Shown: positions 28,407 through 37,924 of the stretch, piece by piece
Numbering within the stretch: the first letter of the stretch is position 1
How the letters are laid out: each line of letters begins with the position of its first letter
Assembly (NCBI GenBank): GCA_019057815.1
Contig: JAHLWR010000004.1
Location: forward strand, 154,617-218,616
Source of the DNA: Candidatus Heimdallarchaeota archaeon
GTDB lineage: Archaea > Asgardarchaeota > Heimdallarchaeia > Heimdallarchaeales > Heimdallarchaeaceae
Length of the DNA: 64,000 nucleotides
Direction of reading: 5' to 3'
The notes under the pieces: generated by a model
The model's database searches: none
The model's input: only the letters and a program-made list of their open reading frames with translations
What the model was told of the DNA's origin: nothing
Program-made: the position numbers and the translations under genes

Positions 28407-28548
28407 CGACTTGATTTTTGCACAATACTACAAAAATCTTGCTCTTTGGGTCAACACTCGCAGATTAAGCGCTAAAGAACAATCATTAAGTTTCTTGGAG
28501 AAATAAACAAAAGTTCATATATGTTTGAAACATTTTATTAAATGTTCC

Positions 28549-30180
28549 ATGAATGAATCAACAGAAGACTCTGAAATTGATAGTTTAATCAAGCAGCTAA
28601 AATATAGCTCTATACCTCTACAAAGAGAAAGAGCTGCGTACATACTATCCAATGTTAGAGATTCTAAAGTTTTAGAGGCTCTGTTAAGTGCTCAATTAAA
28701 TGATCCAAGCCCTCGAGTAAGAGATGCTGCTTCTCAAGCGCTTGCATCTCTAATAACCGATGATGAATTAGATGAAGAAGAGCAAGGGATTGATCGGCTT
28801 TTACTAGAAAACAAAGATAAAGTAAAACAATTATTCAATATTACTAAAGATTTTGAAATAATAAGAAAAGGGATGAAAAAAGTCAGATCTAGTGGGAAAG
28901 ATTCACTGGAACTTCGTCAACTTTTCAAAGCAGTAAAACAAGATAGGTTTCTTCAAAGCCAACCAAATATTAATAGTGTTATTAACGCTATACTTCTGCT
29001 CCCAATTGAAGATTCTGATTTAGGGAGAGATGTAGCTATAGCTCTTACAGAAATATTGAGAGTTACATCGAATGAATCTGAAAGAATGAACGCAATGGGA
29101 TGTTTGAACAATATCATAACAAACATTGATAAGTACACTCCTTTATTCGGTATAGCTGAATCATACATAATGATTTTCAAAGCTACAGATGAATCTGAGA
29201 TGCGAATAACTGCTTTCAAATGCTTAGAAGAGATAATTTTCAAGCGGAAATCATTAGCTAAATTAAGTCAATACACAAGTGATATCATAAAATTGCTAAC
29301 TTTTTCATATGAAAAACAGTTAAGAGAAATAACTCTTTTTGCTTACCCTGATTTAATTCTAGCAACAAAAGAAAAGATAAGCTATCTAGTGGATATAATG
29401 ATAGGGATAGCTAGAGCAACATATGAGGATAACTTAAGAGAGATGGGATTAAAGGCTCTGGAAGCATTATTGAAAAAGGAACAGCTAACGGAATTAAACG
29501 TTGAAAGAATTATTAAAATATTAAAATCTCATCACGATAAAAACATACGAACGAGAGGAATAGAACTGTTTATGCAGTTGGTCTTTCAGTTCAATTCTGA
29601 AACAATAGAATATCCTTTAAGTGCGCTTTTCAACATTATGATGAAAATAAAACAAGAAGATATTTGTTATACTTCTTTACAAACAATTAGCAATTTTGCA
29701 TTTAAACATGATTTGTCAAAAAATGTTAAAATAATTTTCCAGTTTGTGGAAAAAATAGCTTTAAGCGCAAGTCATCCGTTAATTGTAAATCGCGCTTTCC
29801 AGATTGTTGATAGTATTGTACTAAATTTTCCTGAGAAGGTTACTGAAGATTTTTCGACCAGTTTTGTTGAATGTTTAAAGATTCACATTGATTTGGGGGT
29901 TATGGATCAAGTAATAACTACTTTTACAAAATTATTTACGGTGAGAGATATAATTCCATCAGATTTGAAACAATATATCAAAACCCTTCTTTACCTATCA
30001 AATGATACAGAAATCCTTGAAAGTTTACTAAGCTTCTTTACTGAATCAATGATAACTAACGATAAAGTATTAGCTGAAAAAGTAATTAATAGATTAATGG
30101 AAATTATGAGTTTGAATAAGGATAAGGAAAGTGTCTTCTACGAATTGTCAAATCTTGATATCAGTGAGTTTCTGTATTAG
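28549..30180 (+). CDS. HEAT/armadillo-repeat scaffold protein
   Basis: A 543-aa all-helical soluble protein. The N terminus has clear HEAT repeats (RERAAYILSNVRDSKVLEAL, then PSPRVRDAASQALASL), followed by about 10 looser helical pairs to the C terminus. The ATG at 28549 is chosen over TTG at 28525. No catalytic motif. HEAT proteins act as protein-binding scaffolds; a second one lies at 44.6 kb next to the pseudo-GTPase. Partner unknown. Confidence 0.75.
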   Translation: MNESTEDSEIDSLIKQLKYSSIPLQRERAAYILSNVRDSKVLEALLSAQLNDPSPRVRDAASQALASLITDDELDEEEQGIDRLLLENKDKVKQLFNITKDFEIIRKGMKKVRSSGKDSLELRQLFKAVKQDRFLQSQPNINSVINAILLLPIEDSDLGRDVAIALTEILRVTSNESERMNAMGCLNNIITNIDKYTPLFGIAESYIMIFKATDESEMRITAFKCLEEIIFKRKSLAKLSQYTSDIIKLLTFSYEKQLREITLFAYPDLILATKEKISYLVDIMIGIARATYEDNLREMGLKALEALLKKEQLTELNVERIIKILKSHHDKNIRTRGIELFMQLVFQFNSETIEYPLSALFNIMMKIKQEDICYTSLQTISNFAFKHDLSKNVKIIFQFVEKIALSASHPLIVNRAFQIVDSIVLNFPEKVTEDFSTSFVECLKIHIDLGVMDQVITTFTKLFTVRDIIPSDLKQYIKTLLYLSNDTEILESLLSFFTESMITNDKVLAEKVINRLMEIMSLNKDKESVFYELSNLDISEFLY

Positions 30181-30194
30181 AAAAAAAGAAGTTA

Positions 30195-30977
30195 TTAGAA
30201 AATCGCTAACCAAAAGAGAAATTGAGAGAAAATAAACAGACTAACAATAATTACAATATCTCTTGTTTTAAATTTGAAATCATTAATAACTTCTCTAAAT
30301 AAAAAGGGAGAAAATACTGAAATGAGCAAGAAGAAGACTCCAGGTTTGTATAAGTTGATTACAAATTGATTATAATCTACTGGACTAGTAAATGCATTGA
30401 ACATAAAAAAGGTTATTACTGCAAAATCAGCTAAAATATAGATTAAGAAGGGAATTCGAATTATTTTATGTAAATTTTTCTTGAAAGCTATAAATAGAAT
30501 TGGAATATAGAAGAAGAAAATATCTGTGTAGAAATCTGTTACTTGTAATAATCTAAGCTGTATTTCTGAAAAGGCAGCAACAGGAACAATGACAAAGCTA
30601 ATCTCTTGAGCAGAAAAAGGCCAAAATAATAGTACGTATGACAAATACAATGTATCTAACATAACATGTACAAACATTCCTATACCGAAACCAATGGCAA
30701 AATGGAGTAAATTGAAATTCTCAATTTGTTTAATTTTTGGGATAAAATAAACTCCTATAAGTATTGCTGTAAAAAGAAACACCATAAACAAACTGTGTGT
30801 AAAACTTCTATGAATCTCCATAGCAGCTGTTTCACCAGCTATGAGATATACAAGACCTGTAATAAAAATGTCAATATCAGGGAAGATAGCTCCAGAAACA
30901 GCGCCCAATTTGTAGTCTTTCTTCTTATTTAGACTAGCAAGTACTAACCCTGATAGAAGATGAACTCCACCTTGCAT
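30195..30977 (-). CDS. Membrane protein of the DUF457/YdjM-like metal-dependent hydrolase family
   Basis: The 260-aa protein has about six TM helices. The N terminus contains GVHLLSGLVLAS and FPDIDIFITG, followed by EIHRSFTHSLFM. These His/Asp residues near the membrane surface match the YdjM/DUF457 family (H...H, PD-D, HR-THS). The family is annotated as putative membrane-bound metal-dependent hydrolase; the substrate is unknown. A minus-strand TATA box 26 bases upstream indicates a leaderless transcript. Confidence 0.75.
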   Translation of the reverse strand: MQGGVHLLSGLVLASLNKKKDYKLGAVSGAIFPDIDIFITGLVYLIAGETAAMEIHRSFTHSLFMVFLFTAILIGVYFIPKIKQIENFNLLHFAIGFGIGMFVHVMLDTLYLSYVLLFWPFSAQEISFVIVPVAAFSEIQLRLLQVTDFYTDIFFFYIPILFIAFKKNLHKIIRIPFLIYILADFAVITFFMFNAFTSPVDYNQFVINLYKPGVFFLLISVFSPFLFREVINDFKFKTRDIVIIVSLFIFSQFLFWLAIF

Positions 30978-30998
30978 ACACTGGTTAGAATATTTTTC

Positions 30999-31007
30999 TT
31001 TTATAAC
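30999..31007 (-). promoter_or_regulatory. TATA box of the DUF457-family gene
   Basis: GTTATAAAA on the minus strand is centred 26 bases before the ATG at 30977. Confidence 0.5.
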
Positions 31008-31162
31008 AGTTTTGTATATCTAACCTTTTGCAAATTCTATGAATTACGGATTAGTGAGCAATTTAAGAAATTTCTTCCCTTTTTGTAAGTTTTTTATAGT
31101 GTAAACTTTGAAAATGTTGAAGTAATAGTAACATTGATATCTTAGTGCTTTTTTTCTCTCCT

Positions 31163-32485
31163 ATGTATAAAAAAAGTGCAAGTGAGATAAATATTGATCT
31201 TCTAAAGAAGCATGAATTGGATGACTATCTAACATCTCTTTCAATAGATGATAAGGAATTAAAATACCTAGACGAGCAAAGATTGCTTCTAAAGATTCTT
31301 GGTAGTAAACCTCATTTAGCAGTACAACTCTTAATCCATTTAGATTGGTATCAACCTCAATCTGCTTTCCAGCTTGCGCAGAAAATAAGTGAAGAATATG
31401 GTCGTGATCTAACATCGGGTAATAATCTCTTATTTATTACCTCATTCCTACGAAGGTTAACAAAACTCAACTATCTAACAAAAGAAACAATTAAGGATAG
31501 CTTAAATCGAAAAATAGAGGGATATACTTTAAAAAAGGAGAAACAATTACTCTCTTTTCTTACAGTGAAAAACTTGATAGAACATCAAAAGAAACCTCTA
31601 ATCGATTTCTTCGCAGTAATTATCTACTTTAATGAAAAAATAGGAACTATAATGGATAAGAATAATAGACCTATATCTTTTGATATTTCTATTATAATTA
31701 CACAGCTAGTACAAACAGGACTGCAACTAGATACGAGTATGGACGTTATAAACATCTGTTTCCCCCAATTCTATCGCGATATGCCAACAAATGAGATTCT
31801 GGACATAGTATGTCAAGCATTAAACCATATTGATCCTACAGGAATACTTTCACAAACCTTTCGAAGAATAAACTCAGGTGTTGTTTGGGTAAGAGAAATG
31901 CAGAGAGAAATAAAATACTCTGATATAAGTGCGCTAATTAGTGAAATTAATCCAGATTCTTCAAGTTCAATCGCTAATAAAATGGCAGATGGAGTATTGA
32001 GCAAACTCCGTATTCTAGGTTTTCGTAGTCTGAGTTTTGAAACTATTAGAGCTATTGTTACAGAAGAAATAGCCTCTTTCCAGACTGAAAATGATTACGC
32101 TGTGTGTAAATCTTTATTCAAACAAGTTGATCACGAAATGATTAAATCTGATATTAAAACAGCTGCTTTAAAATTGCAGAGAACAGGTTATCATCTCTTC
32201 AAATCGCTCTTTCATCAAGTAGCTGTAATTCCACCTGAAACAGCTCAGGGTGTTTTTTCAAATAGTACAAAAGTTGTTCAGAGTTATATTCAAGAATCAT
32301 TTAAACAAAGTGATCCAGGAAGGAAAAGTTTTGAGTTCATAGCTCTAAGAACAGCAAAGAATCTTTTTAAGATGAGTTCTAGAGTAGAATATATTACAGA
32401 TGATAATTATTACATGGTTGAAGAAATATATGAAGGGATGGAAGCTATGCTAGAATATTTGGATTTGATTATTGATAATATGTAA
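31163..32485 (+). CDS. Winged-helix plus two ATP-cone-like domains protein
   Basis: The protein is about 440 aa. Residues about 45-130 look like a winged helix (helices, then LTKLNYLTKE and a wing GYTLKK). Next comes an ATP-cone-like segment: IMDKNNRPISFDISII, then helices and PTNEILDIVCQAL. A second similar segment follows with KYSDISALI, helices and SFETIRAIVTEEI. ATP-cones sense ATP/dATP in ribonucleotide reductases and in the regulator NrdR, so a nucleotide-sensing DNA-binding regulator is a possible role. The C-terminal 120 residues are helical and unassigned. ATG at 31163 is preferred over GTG at 31145. The fold call is by pattern only. Confidence 0.45.
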   Translation: MYKKSASEINIDLLKKHELDDYLTSLSIDDKELKYLDEQRLLLKILGSKPHLAVQLLIHLDWYQPQSAFQLAQKISEEYGRDLTSGNNLLFITSFLRRLTKLNYLTKETIKDSLNRKIEGYTLKKEKQLLSFLTVKNLIEHQKKPLIDFFAVIIYFNEKIGTIMDKNNRPISFDISIIITQLVQTGLQLDTSMDVINICFPQFYRDMPTNEILDIVCQALNHIDPTGILSQTFRRINSGVVWVREMQREIKYSDISALISEINPDSSSSIANKMADGVLSKLRILGFRSLSFETIRAIVTEEIASFQTENDYAVCKSLFKQVDHEMIKSDIKTAALKLQRTGYHLFKSLFHQVAVIPPETAQGVFSNSTKVVQSYIQESFKQSDPGRKSFEFIALRTAKNLFKMSSRVEYITDDNYYMVEEIYEGMEAMLEYLDLIIDNM

Positions 32486-32487
32486 AA

Positions 32488-32856
32488 CTAGTTGATTGCT
32501 TTTTCAATCACTGTGCTAAGTCTGTTGATAAATTCTTCCGCAAGCTTTTTGTTTTCAACACCATAAACTAGAATTTTACCTGTCGGAAAAAGAGATATTT
32601 TGTATTGTTTATCTTCAGATTGGAAAATAAGAACAACGCTTGTAGCTCTTAAGAGAGTAAAATGTTCTAAAGATCTTTCGAAATCTTGTTTTAAAGCAAT
32701 AATAGGGATTTTAAGATTTTTATCAGGAATAGCTTGGAAACCTACTTTGTTTTTGCATGGTGTAATAGTTGTGTAAAACATAGCGTCACTAATGCTCTGG
32801 TAAATGCTTAGCTTTTTCAACTTTCGTATAAATGATTTGAGGAGAAAAATATACAA
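32488..32856 (-). CDS. Small protein with a TBP-like half-domain
   Basis: A product of up to 122 aa (TTG start; an ATG 25 codons in is an alternative). The C-terminal 60 residues read strand-strand-turn-strand-helix: SVVLIFQSEDKQYKIS, LFPTGKILVYGVENKKLAEE, then a helix. LFPTGKILVYG closely follows the TATA-binding-protein half-repeat pattern LIFSSGKIVVTGA plus helix. Only one half is present, so it could not bind DNA like full TBP unless dimeric. It is divergent from AOR (23-base gap) and convergent with the ATP-cone gene. TBP-like folds also occur in other proteins, so function is open. Confidence 0.4.
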   Translation of the reverse strand: MYIFLLKSFIRKLKKLSIYQSISDAMFYTTITPCKNKVGFQAIPDKNLKIPIIALKQDFERSLEHFTLLRATSVVLIFQSEDKQYKISLFPTGKILVYGVENKKLAEEFINRLSTVIEKAIN

Positions 32857-32879
32857 TTAAATATCTTTAAAAAACTAAA

Positions 32880-34709
32880 ATGAAAAATGAGCATATGAAT
32901 AATGTTCTTCTACGAATAAATTTAACAACAAAAGAAATAACAAAGGAAACCATCCCTGATGCGGTTGTTTATAGTTACATGGGGGGAACGGGATATATTA
33001 CTTATTTTCTCTACAAAGAATTGCTACCTAAAATAGATCCCCTTTCATCAGAGAACAAAATCATTATAGCTCCAGGACCTATACAAGGGACCAAGATTCC
33101 TATTTCAGGAAGATATGCGATGGGGACAAAGAGTCCTTTGACAGGTTTATACCTAGACAGTAATGTTGGTGGATTTCTGGGTCCTGAAATAAGATTTGCT
33201 GGTTACGATCTAATTATAATTGAAGGAAAATCTGAATCTCCAGTCTACCTTTCTGTTAGAAATGATAAAGTAGAGATAAAAGATGCAAAGCATCTATGGG
33301 GAAAGTTTGTTCGTGAAACAGAGAGAATAATAAGAAACATAGAAGAAGAACCTAAAATGAGAGTTCTAACTATTGGTCCAGCAGGAGAAAATCTGGTTAA
33401 ATTCGCTTGCACAACATCTGATAGTTATCGAAACGCGGGAAGAGGTGGTCTAGGAGCTGTTTTTGGTTCGAAAAACCTCAAAGCTGTAGCTATTAAAGGT
33501 TCTACTCGACCATCAAATGGTAATCAAGAACAGATAGAGGAAGTAAAGAAAGATTTAATCCAAAGAGCAAGAACAGCAAAAGAATCAGGAAATCTGATAT
33601 ATAAACATGGAACAAGTTGGTTTGTAGGCATTTCCAACCAGTTCTCTCAATTTCCAACCAAAAATTTTCAGTCAGGAGAGTTTGAAGACTATGAGAAAAT
33701 CAATCATGAAACGATAGCTGAAAAATATAAAAGGTTTAGAAGACCTTGTTTTCAATGTCCTATAGGTTGTTCAGAAACTCTGGACGCTTCAGCTTTTGAA
33801 TGGACAGATGAAAAAGAAATAGCTAAACCTGAGTATGAAACTCTAGCAATGTTAGGTGGAAATTGTGGAATTAATAATGTTGAAACAATTATCCATGCGA
33901 ATTATTTGTGTAATCAAATGGGCATAGATACTATAAGTATAGGTAGTATTATAGCTATGACAATGGAAGCAAAAGAAAAAGGTTTTGTAGAAGGAGAAGA
34001 GTTTAACGATGTTGAATTCGGCAATTCAGATAAGTTGCTCGAACTAATAAAGAAGATAGCTTATCGAGAAGGCTTGGGAGACTTTCTAGCTGAAGGGGTT
34101 TCTACAGTTGCTAAAGAATGGGGAACAGAACATTTTGCTATTCATTCAAAGGGTTTGCCATTCGCAGCATGGGATCCTAGAGGAAAACTAGGACTTGGAT
34201 TAAGTTATGCTACAGCGGCTGTTGGTGCGAGTCATCTAAGAGGATGGCCATCAACTGCTGATGTACCAAACAAAAGCGCAGAACCTGTGATTAAATCACT
34301 GATTGAACAACAAGATTTGAAAACAATAAAGGATTGTTTGTCAATATGCCACTTTACGCACAGTATAACGCCTTCGTTAAGTTTAGACGATTGTCGGAAA
34401 ATAACCTCAGCTGTATGGGACAAAGGAGTTTCCATAGAAGAATTAAGAGATATAGCTCAAAAAGTGTGGATTCTTAAAAGACTGTTTAATAGTAGAGAGT
34501 TTGAACCGAAAAAACCCAGAGAATTCGATAAACTACCACCTAGATTCATGAAAGAACCATTACCTTCAGGAAAAGCAAAAGGATGTAAAGCTTTCATTGA
34601 TGAAGAAGATTTTGAGAGATCTCTAGATTACTTCTATGAACAGAGGGGAATAGAGAAAGATGGGTATCCTAAAAAAGAGGAAATAGAAAAGTTGGGCATC
34701 TCAATCTAA
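32880..34709 (+). CDS. aor: Aldehyde:ferredoxin oxidoreductase (tungsten enzyme)
   Basis: The 609-aa protein has the full AOR architecture. The N-terminal domain has GGTGYITYFLYKEL and PLTGLYLDSNVGGFLGPEI. The tungstopterin-binding region AGRGGLGAVFGSKNLKAVA follows. The 4Fe-4S cluster cysteines CFQCPIGC lie near residue 296, with a later Cys region DCLSICHF. It oxidises aldehydes to acids with reduction of ferredoxin, in fermentative or peptide metabolism. It is a single gene without an adjacent ferredoxin or tungstate transporter. Paralogues differ in aldehyde preference. Confidence 0.9.
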   Translation: MKNEHMNNVLLRINLTTKEITKETIPDAVVYSYMGGTGYITYFLYKELLPKIDPLSSENKIIIAPGPIQGTKIPISGRYAMGTKSPLTGLYLDSNVGGFLGPEIRFAGYDLIIIEGKSESPVYLSVRNDKVEIKDAKHLWGKFVRETERIIRNIEEEPKMRVLTIGPAGENLVKFACTTSDSYRNAGRGGLGAVFGSKNLKAVAIKGSTRPSNGNQEQIEEVKKDLIQRARTAKESGNLIYKHGTSWFVGISNQFSQFPTKNFQSGEFEDYEKINHETIAEKYKRFRRPCFQCPIGCSETLDASAFEWTDEKEIAKPEYETLAMLGGNCGINNVETIIHANYLCNQMGIDTISIGSIIAMTMEAKEKGFVEGEEFNDVEFGNSDKLLELIKKIAYREGLGDFLAEGVSTVAKEWGTEHFAIHSKGLPFAAWDPRGKLGLGLSYATAAVGASHLRGWPSTADVPNKSAEPVIKSLIEQQDLKTIKDCLSICHFTHSITPSLSLDDCRKITSAVWDKGVSIEELRDIAQKVWILKRLFNSREFEPKKPREFDKLPPRFMKEPLPSGKAKGCKAFIDEEDFERSLDYFYEQRGIEKDGYPKKEEIEKLGISI

Positions 34710-35153
34710 TAGAATTTCATTTATTTAATTATTGGGTTAAGAGTAAAAGAAAAGTAATAGACTTTAGGTTTAGAGCACTTTTATTTTTAATGTCTAATAT
34801 AAAAAGGATGCAAAAAAGGAAGTGTTGAAGATTTGGTTCCTTTTATTACTTCAATTCTATGCAGTTTCTAACAGCTGTTCTATTTTATCTTTACCTTCTT
34901 TGAGATTGTCTTAATAAGGAGGAAAGGAACAATGGAAAGTAGTAGAGTTAATAAAACGATTTGTGGATATTCTATTATTACAGGTTCTCCAAGAGGATGA
35001 TATTTGAGTTTCAATATTTTTTTGTACAGATTTGCTAATTGAATATTGGTAATTACTCAGCTATTATTCATTTTAAAATCCTTTTTTGAATAGGTTTCAA
35101 GATATTCTTACTTTCATTATATTTATCAATCTTCGTGTTATAGTTATGGTGTA
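34710..35153. other. 444-bp intergenic stretch with a gene remnant
   Basis: Holds a minus-strand C-terminal-anchor remnant (34880-35014, listed separately), then T-rich DNA and a likely TATA sequence (TTATATTTATC at about 35117-35127) for the next gene. No RNA gene was recognised. Confidence 0.6.
34880..35014 (-). pseudogene. C-terminal membrane-anchor remnant or tiny membrane protein
   Basis: A 44-codon open frame (TTG start; the frame is open to a TGA just before 35056) encodes YHPLGEPVIIEYPQ, then a hydrophobic helix of about 20 residues (IVLLTLLLSIVPFLLI) and KTISKKVKIK. The layout EP-V-EY-hydrophobic-KK closely recalls the tails of the beta-helix surface proteins here (PLDEPVEYS...VPLLLTKLFSRKRR). 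It looks like the last exported-anchor segment of a deleted surface protein. Confidence 0.45.
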
Positions 35154-36878
35154 ATGAGTAAGGAATACGAATCTATGCATAGAGAGTTTCTCAATCTTTC
35201 ACCAAAAGAGAAAATTGACTATGTTGAAAAAATGGCTACAGAGATTGTTCTTTTGCTAAATCAGAAAAATATTGAAGTTAAAGGGTACATCGATAAAATC
35301 GGATTTTTCAAAGCTTTTGTTTCATTACTTTATCGTCTTTCAGGAGTCTATAAAAAAGAATTCTTTGACTTCTTAGTCAATGCAATCAGAAATTTCTGGG
35401 AATCATTAGAGAGATGCTCTTCACAGAAGCTACTTTATCCTGCTCTTTCTGCATTCATGGAACTTTTTTCGCAATTAAAGGGTTTAAGTCCTTTTTACAC
35501 TCTCCATGGTGTTTTGAATAATACTATAACTTATGGAGCAATCCCTTCGAAAGATGAAGTAAAAGAATTATTAGCACAAGAAATGCAACAACTAAGTTTT
35601 CTGTTAGATTATATGCAACTTGGCTCAGTTCTACGTTTTATTGATTCGGAAGAAGATAAAGTCAATATTATCAAATCTGCTACTAACTTCTCACAAATTC
35701 TAGTATTAACATTATATAATTTCCTTGTTAACATACCTGTCCTTTCTATCGAACAATTCACAGTTTGGTGCAAGTTGTTCGAAGAATCGTTAGAAAAAGC
35801 ATTTGTGATGCATGGTCACCTCAAAGAAATAAAAGAAACAGGTATAGGGCTTCTTCGTGTGAAAATCTCTGAATCCTCAATGATAGCTCTAAAAACTCAA
35901 TCTTACCTTCTAAGAGCAAGATATACTAACGAAAATGTTGATGAATTGCTTAATTATGCATATATAGAAGCATCAAAAGCTCTACAAGAATTGGAACCAT
36001 ATTATAATCATATGCAATTCAGTGAAATATCTAATAGATATTACTATCAGCAGAAATCGTTACTGCTTGAAACTCGATTTTACCAGTTACTGCAAGGAGT
36101 AGTGTCTACACAATATAAGAACTCTAAATACATTGGAGACATAAAAGACGATAAAAGTGAAATAACCAAGCAAGCTGTTAGGCTTCAAGTTCAAGAGATT
36201 TTGAGGGAAATACACAATTATATAACGCTCCTTTTAGCTGAAAAAGAAATGTCAGATATAGGCATTTCAACCCATTTAATAAGCGTTTATTCAAAAATTG
36301 TTTATGGTTCATACATCTACGATTTAGCAAATGAGATAGAGATGATGGAAAATTTATCAAAAACAAGACACATAGATATAAGCGATGCAGATCAATCTCT
36401 TTTGTTAGCGCATTACTGGTTATATCGGTGGGCTGAGACTGAAGATAATGAAATGTTGAAAACAGCTTGTAATTATTTTGAAAGAGCAACAGAGATTTTC
36501 AGTGTGATATACAACAACTCATATGTACCAATTTATGGTTACTCAATGATAACAGTGATTCATCTTATTCTAGATAACATTCCAAGGGCTGAAATGTTCA
36601 TAATGAAAGCGGATGATGAGTTCAACTCAGCGAAGAATTTAATGATCATTAATGAATCAGAGAGACACTATTACGAACAATTCAGATTTCAAATAGATAC
36701 AATTTTATCAGGAGAAATAGTTGAAAAACCTTTAAGATTTGAAAAAAAATTCAACCCCTTGGATATTAACACTTGGAACACAGAAAAGAAAGATTGGAGA
36801 AAGAAAATACCCGATTTTCCAGAACCTTTTCCTTTCCATCTTGAACAGTTAAAGATATTAGAATTCGAGTTTCAATAA
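35154..36878 (+). CDS. Helical-repeat (TPR-like) protein, unknown function
   Basis: A 574-aa soluble all-helical protein. The C-terminal half has regular paired helices (for example LLLAHYWLYRWAETEDNEML followed by ACNYFERATEIF), resembling TPRs; the N terminus is not clearly repetitive. There is no catalytic motif. Unlike the TPR proteins at 49.9 and 52.1 kb it lacks the C-terminal longin/roadblock-like domain. A zinc-ribbon membrane protein begins 20 bases after its stop codon, suggesting an operon. Confidence 0.55.
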   Translation: MSKEYESMHREFLNLSPKEKIDYVEKMATEIVLLLNQKNIEVKGYIDKIGFFKAFVSLLYRLSGVYKKEFFDFLVNAIRNFWESLERCSSQKLLYPALSAFMELFSQLKGLSPFYTLHGVLNNTITYGAIPSKDEVKELLAQEMQQLSFLLDYMQLGSVLRFIDSEEDKVNIIKSATNFSQILVLTLYNFLVNIPVLSIEQFTVWCKLFEESLEKAFVMHGHLKEIKETGIGLLRVKISESSMIALKTQSYLLRARYTNENVDELLNYAYIEASKALQELEPYYNHMQFSEISNRYYYQQKSLLLETRFYQLLQGVVSTQYKNSKYIGDIKDDKSEITKQAVRLQVQEILREIHNYITLLLAEKEMSDIGISTHLISVYSKIVYGSYIYDLANEIEMMENLSKTRHIDISDADQSLLLAHYWLYRWAETEDNEMLKTACNYFERATEIFSVIYNNSYVPIYGYSMITVIHLILDNIPRAEMFIMKADDEFNSAKNLMIINESERHYYEQFRFQIDTILSGEIVEKPLRFEKKFNPLDINTWNTEKKDWRKKIPDFPEPFPFHLEQLKILEFEFQ

Positions 36879-36898
36879 ACTAAGTTAATCGAAAGAGC

Positions 36899-37270
36899 AT
36901 GAAACCTATGAAACCTTCAGAAGAAAAAAAACCTTTAATGGAGGTTTTAAACTTACGATTTATCATTGTTTTTCTGATATTAATAATGGCTACTATCTTT
37001 CTTTTTATGTATGGAGATTACGAATACTATGCAATTATTACCATTATTTTTGCAGTTATTTATGTTTTTTATACCTACTTCAGCTCATCAAAGAAAAACA
37101 AAACTAGATATAGATCTCTAGAAGTTGAAGAAAAAGACGAGTTGAAGACTTTAGCAAAAGCCTATGGAGAAATTGTTAATGCACAAGAGCAGACACATTA
37201 TTGCAAATATTGTGGTACAAAATTGGAAGAGAAGAATAGATGTCCAGAATGTGGACAGATCACTCTGTAA
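36899..37270 (+). CDS. Membrane protein with C-terminal zinc ribbon
   Basis: The 123-aa protein has two adjacent TM helices (residues about 20-40 and 47-63), a basic linker and a C-terminal zinc ribbon HYCKYCGTKLEEKNRCPECG with two CxxC pairs. The ribbon probably faces the cytoplasm. It follows the helical-repeat gene closely. It overlaps the oppositely oriented GtrA gene by 11 bases at their 3' ends. Function unknown. Confidence 0.7.
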   Translation: MKPMKPSEEKKPLMEVLNLRFIIVFLILIMATIFLFMYGDYEYYAIITIIFAVIYVFYTYFSSSKKNKTRYRSLEVEEKDELKTLAKAYGEIVNAQEQTHYCKYCGTKLEEKNRCPECGQITL

Positions 37271-37829
37271 TCTCTGATTCTTTGATTTCTTTACCATATT
37301 TTGGGTTGAATGTCCAAATCTCATTAAGGATGTAGTTCGTTATGACAGAAACAATGAATCCAATCGCACTAGCTAGAAGGTCAGGTGTTGATAACAAAGT
37401 AGCGAAAATATAGACCAAAGCTAAATTAACAACAGTTCCTGAAGCTCCTACTAATGCAAACTTAAAAAATTGGATAGTAGTATTGAAATCTGTCCGAGTC
37501 TCTTGTTCCTTAAATGTCCATAATTTGTTCAAAATGTAATTATAGACCATAACAATTATTATGGCTACAAATTGTTGTAAAATTATCTTTTCTATATCAA
37601 ATGTCCATTTGAAAAAAGGTATTGAAAAAAGAATATCTGAAAGTGGTGTAGCATCAAGAATCACTCCCATTAATGCGACAATACCTAAAGTGAGTCCCAA
37701 TCCTCCAATGCTTACTATTGCAAATTTAATGAATCTTTCTTTCTTGGTTTTTGACTCCTTGATAAAAAATTGAAAGATACTCGAATCTTTTATAGAAGTT
37801 CTTTTGTTATCGTTATTTTGGTCATTCAT
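37260..37829 (-). CDS. GtrA-family membrane protein
   Basis: The 189-aa protein has four TM helices. Motifs FAIVSIGGLGLTLGIVALMG, YNYILNKLWTFKEQE and NYILNEIWTFNP are the N-K/E-WTF signatures of GtrA, here repeated, with FFKFALVGASGTVVNLALVY. GtrA proteins are thought to flip undecaprenyl- or dolichol-linked sugars in glycan assembly. No adjacent glycosyltransferase, though sugar genes lie elsewhere in the window. Confidence 0.85.
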   Translation of the reverse strand: MNDQNNDNKRTSIKDSSIFQFFIKESKTKKERFIKFAIVSIGGLGLTLGIVALMGVILDATPLSDILFSIPFFKWTFDIEKIILQQFVAIIIVMVYNYILNKLWTFKEQETRTDFNTTIQFFKFALVGASGTVVNLALVYIFATLLSTPDLLASAIGFIVSVITNYILNEIWTFNPKYGKEIKESEITE

Positions 37830-37924
37830 CTATATCTCTTCAAACGGAAGTATTTCCTTCTTTTTAAGTATTTTATGGAAGAAACACCTTAGAGAAAATG
37901 ATGATGAAAGCAAATCGTTTTTAA

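Noticed and set aside
34932..35000. 22-aa frame with a strong AAGGAGGAAAGGAACA ribosome-like site
   Set aside because: It lies antisense to the surface-anchor remnant; the purine-rich site is simply the complement of the Phe/Leu codons of that hydrophobic helix.
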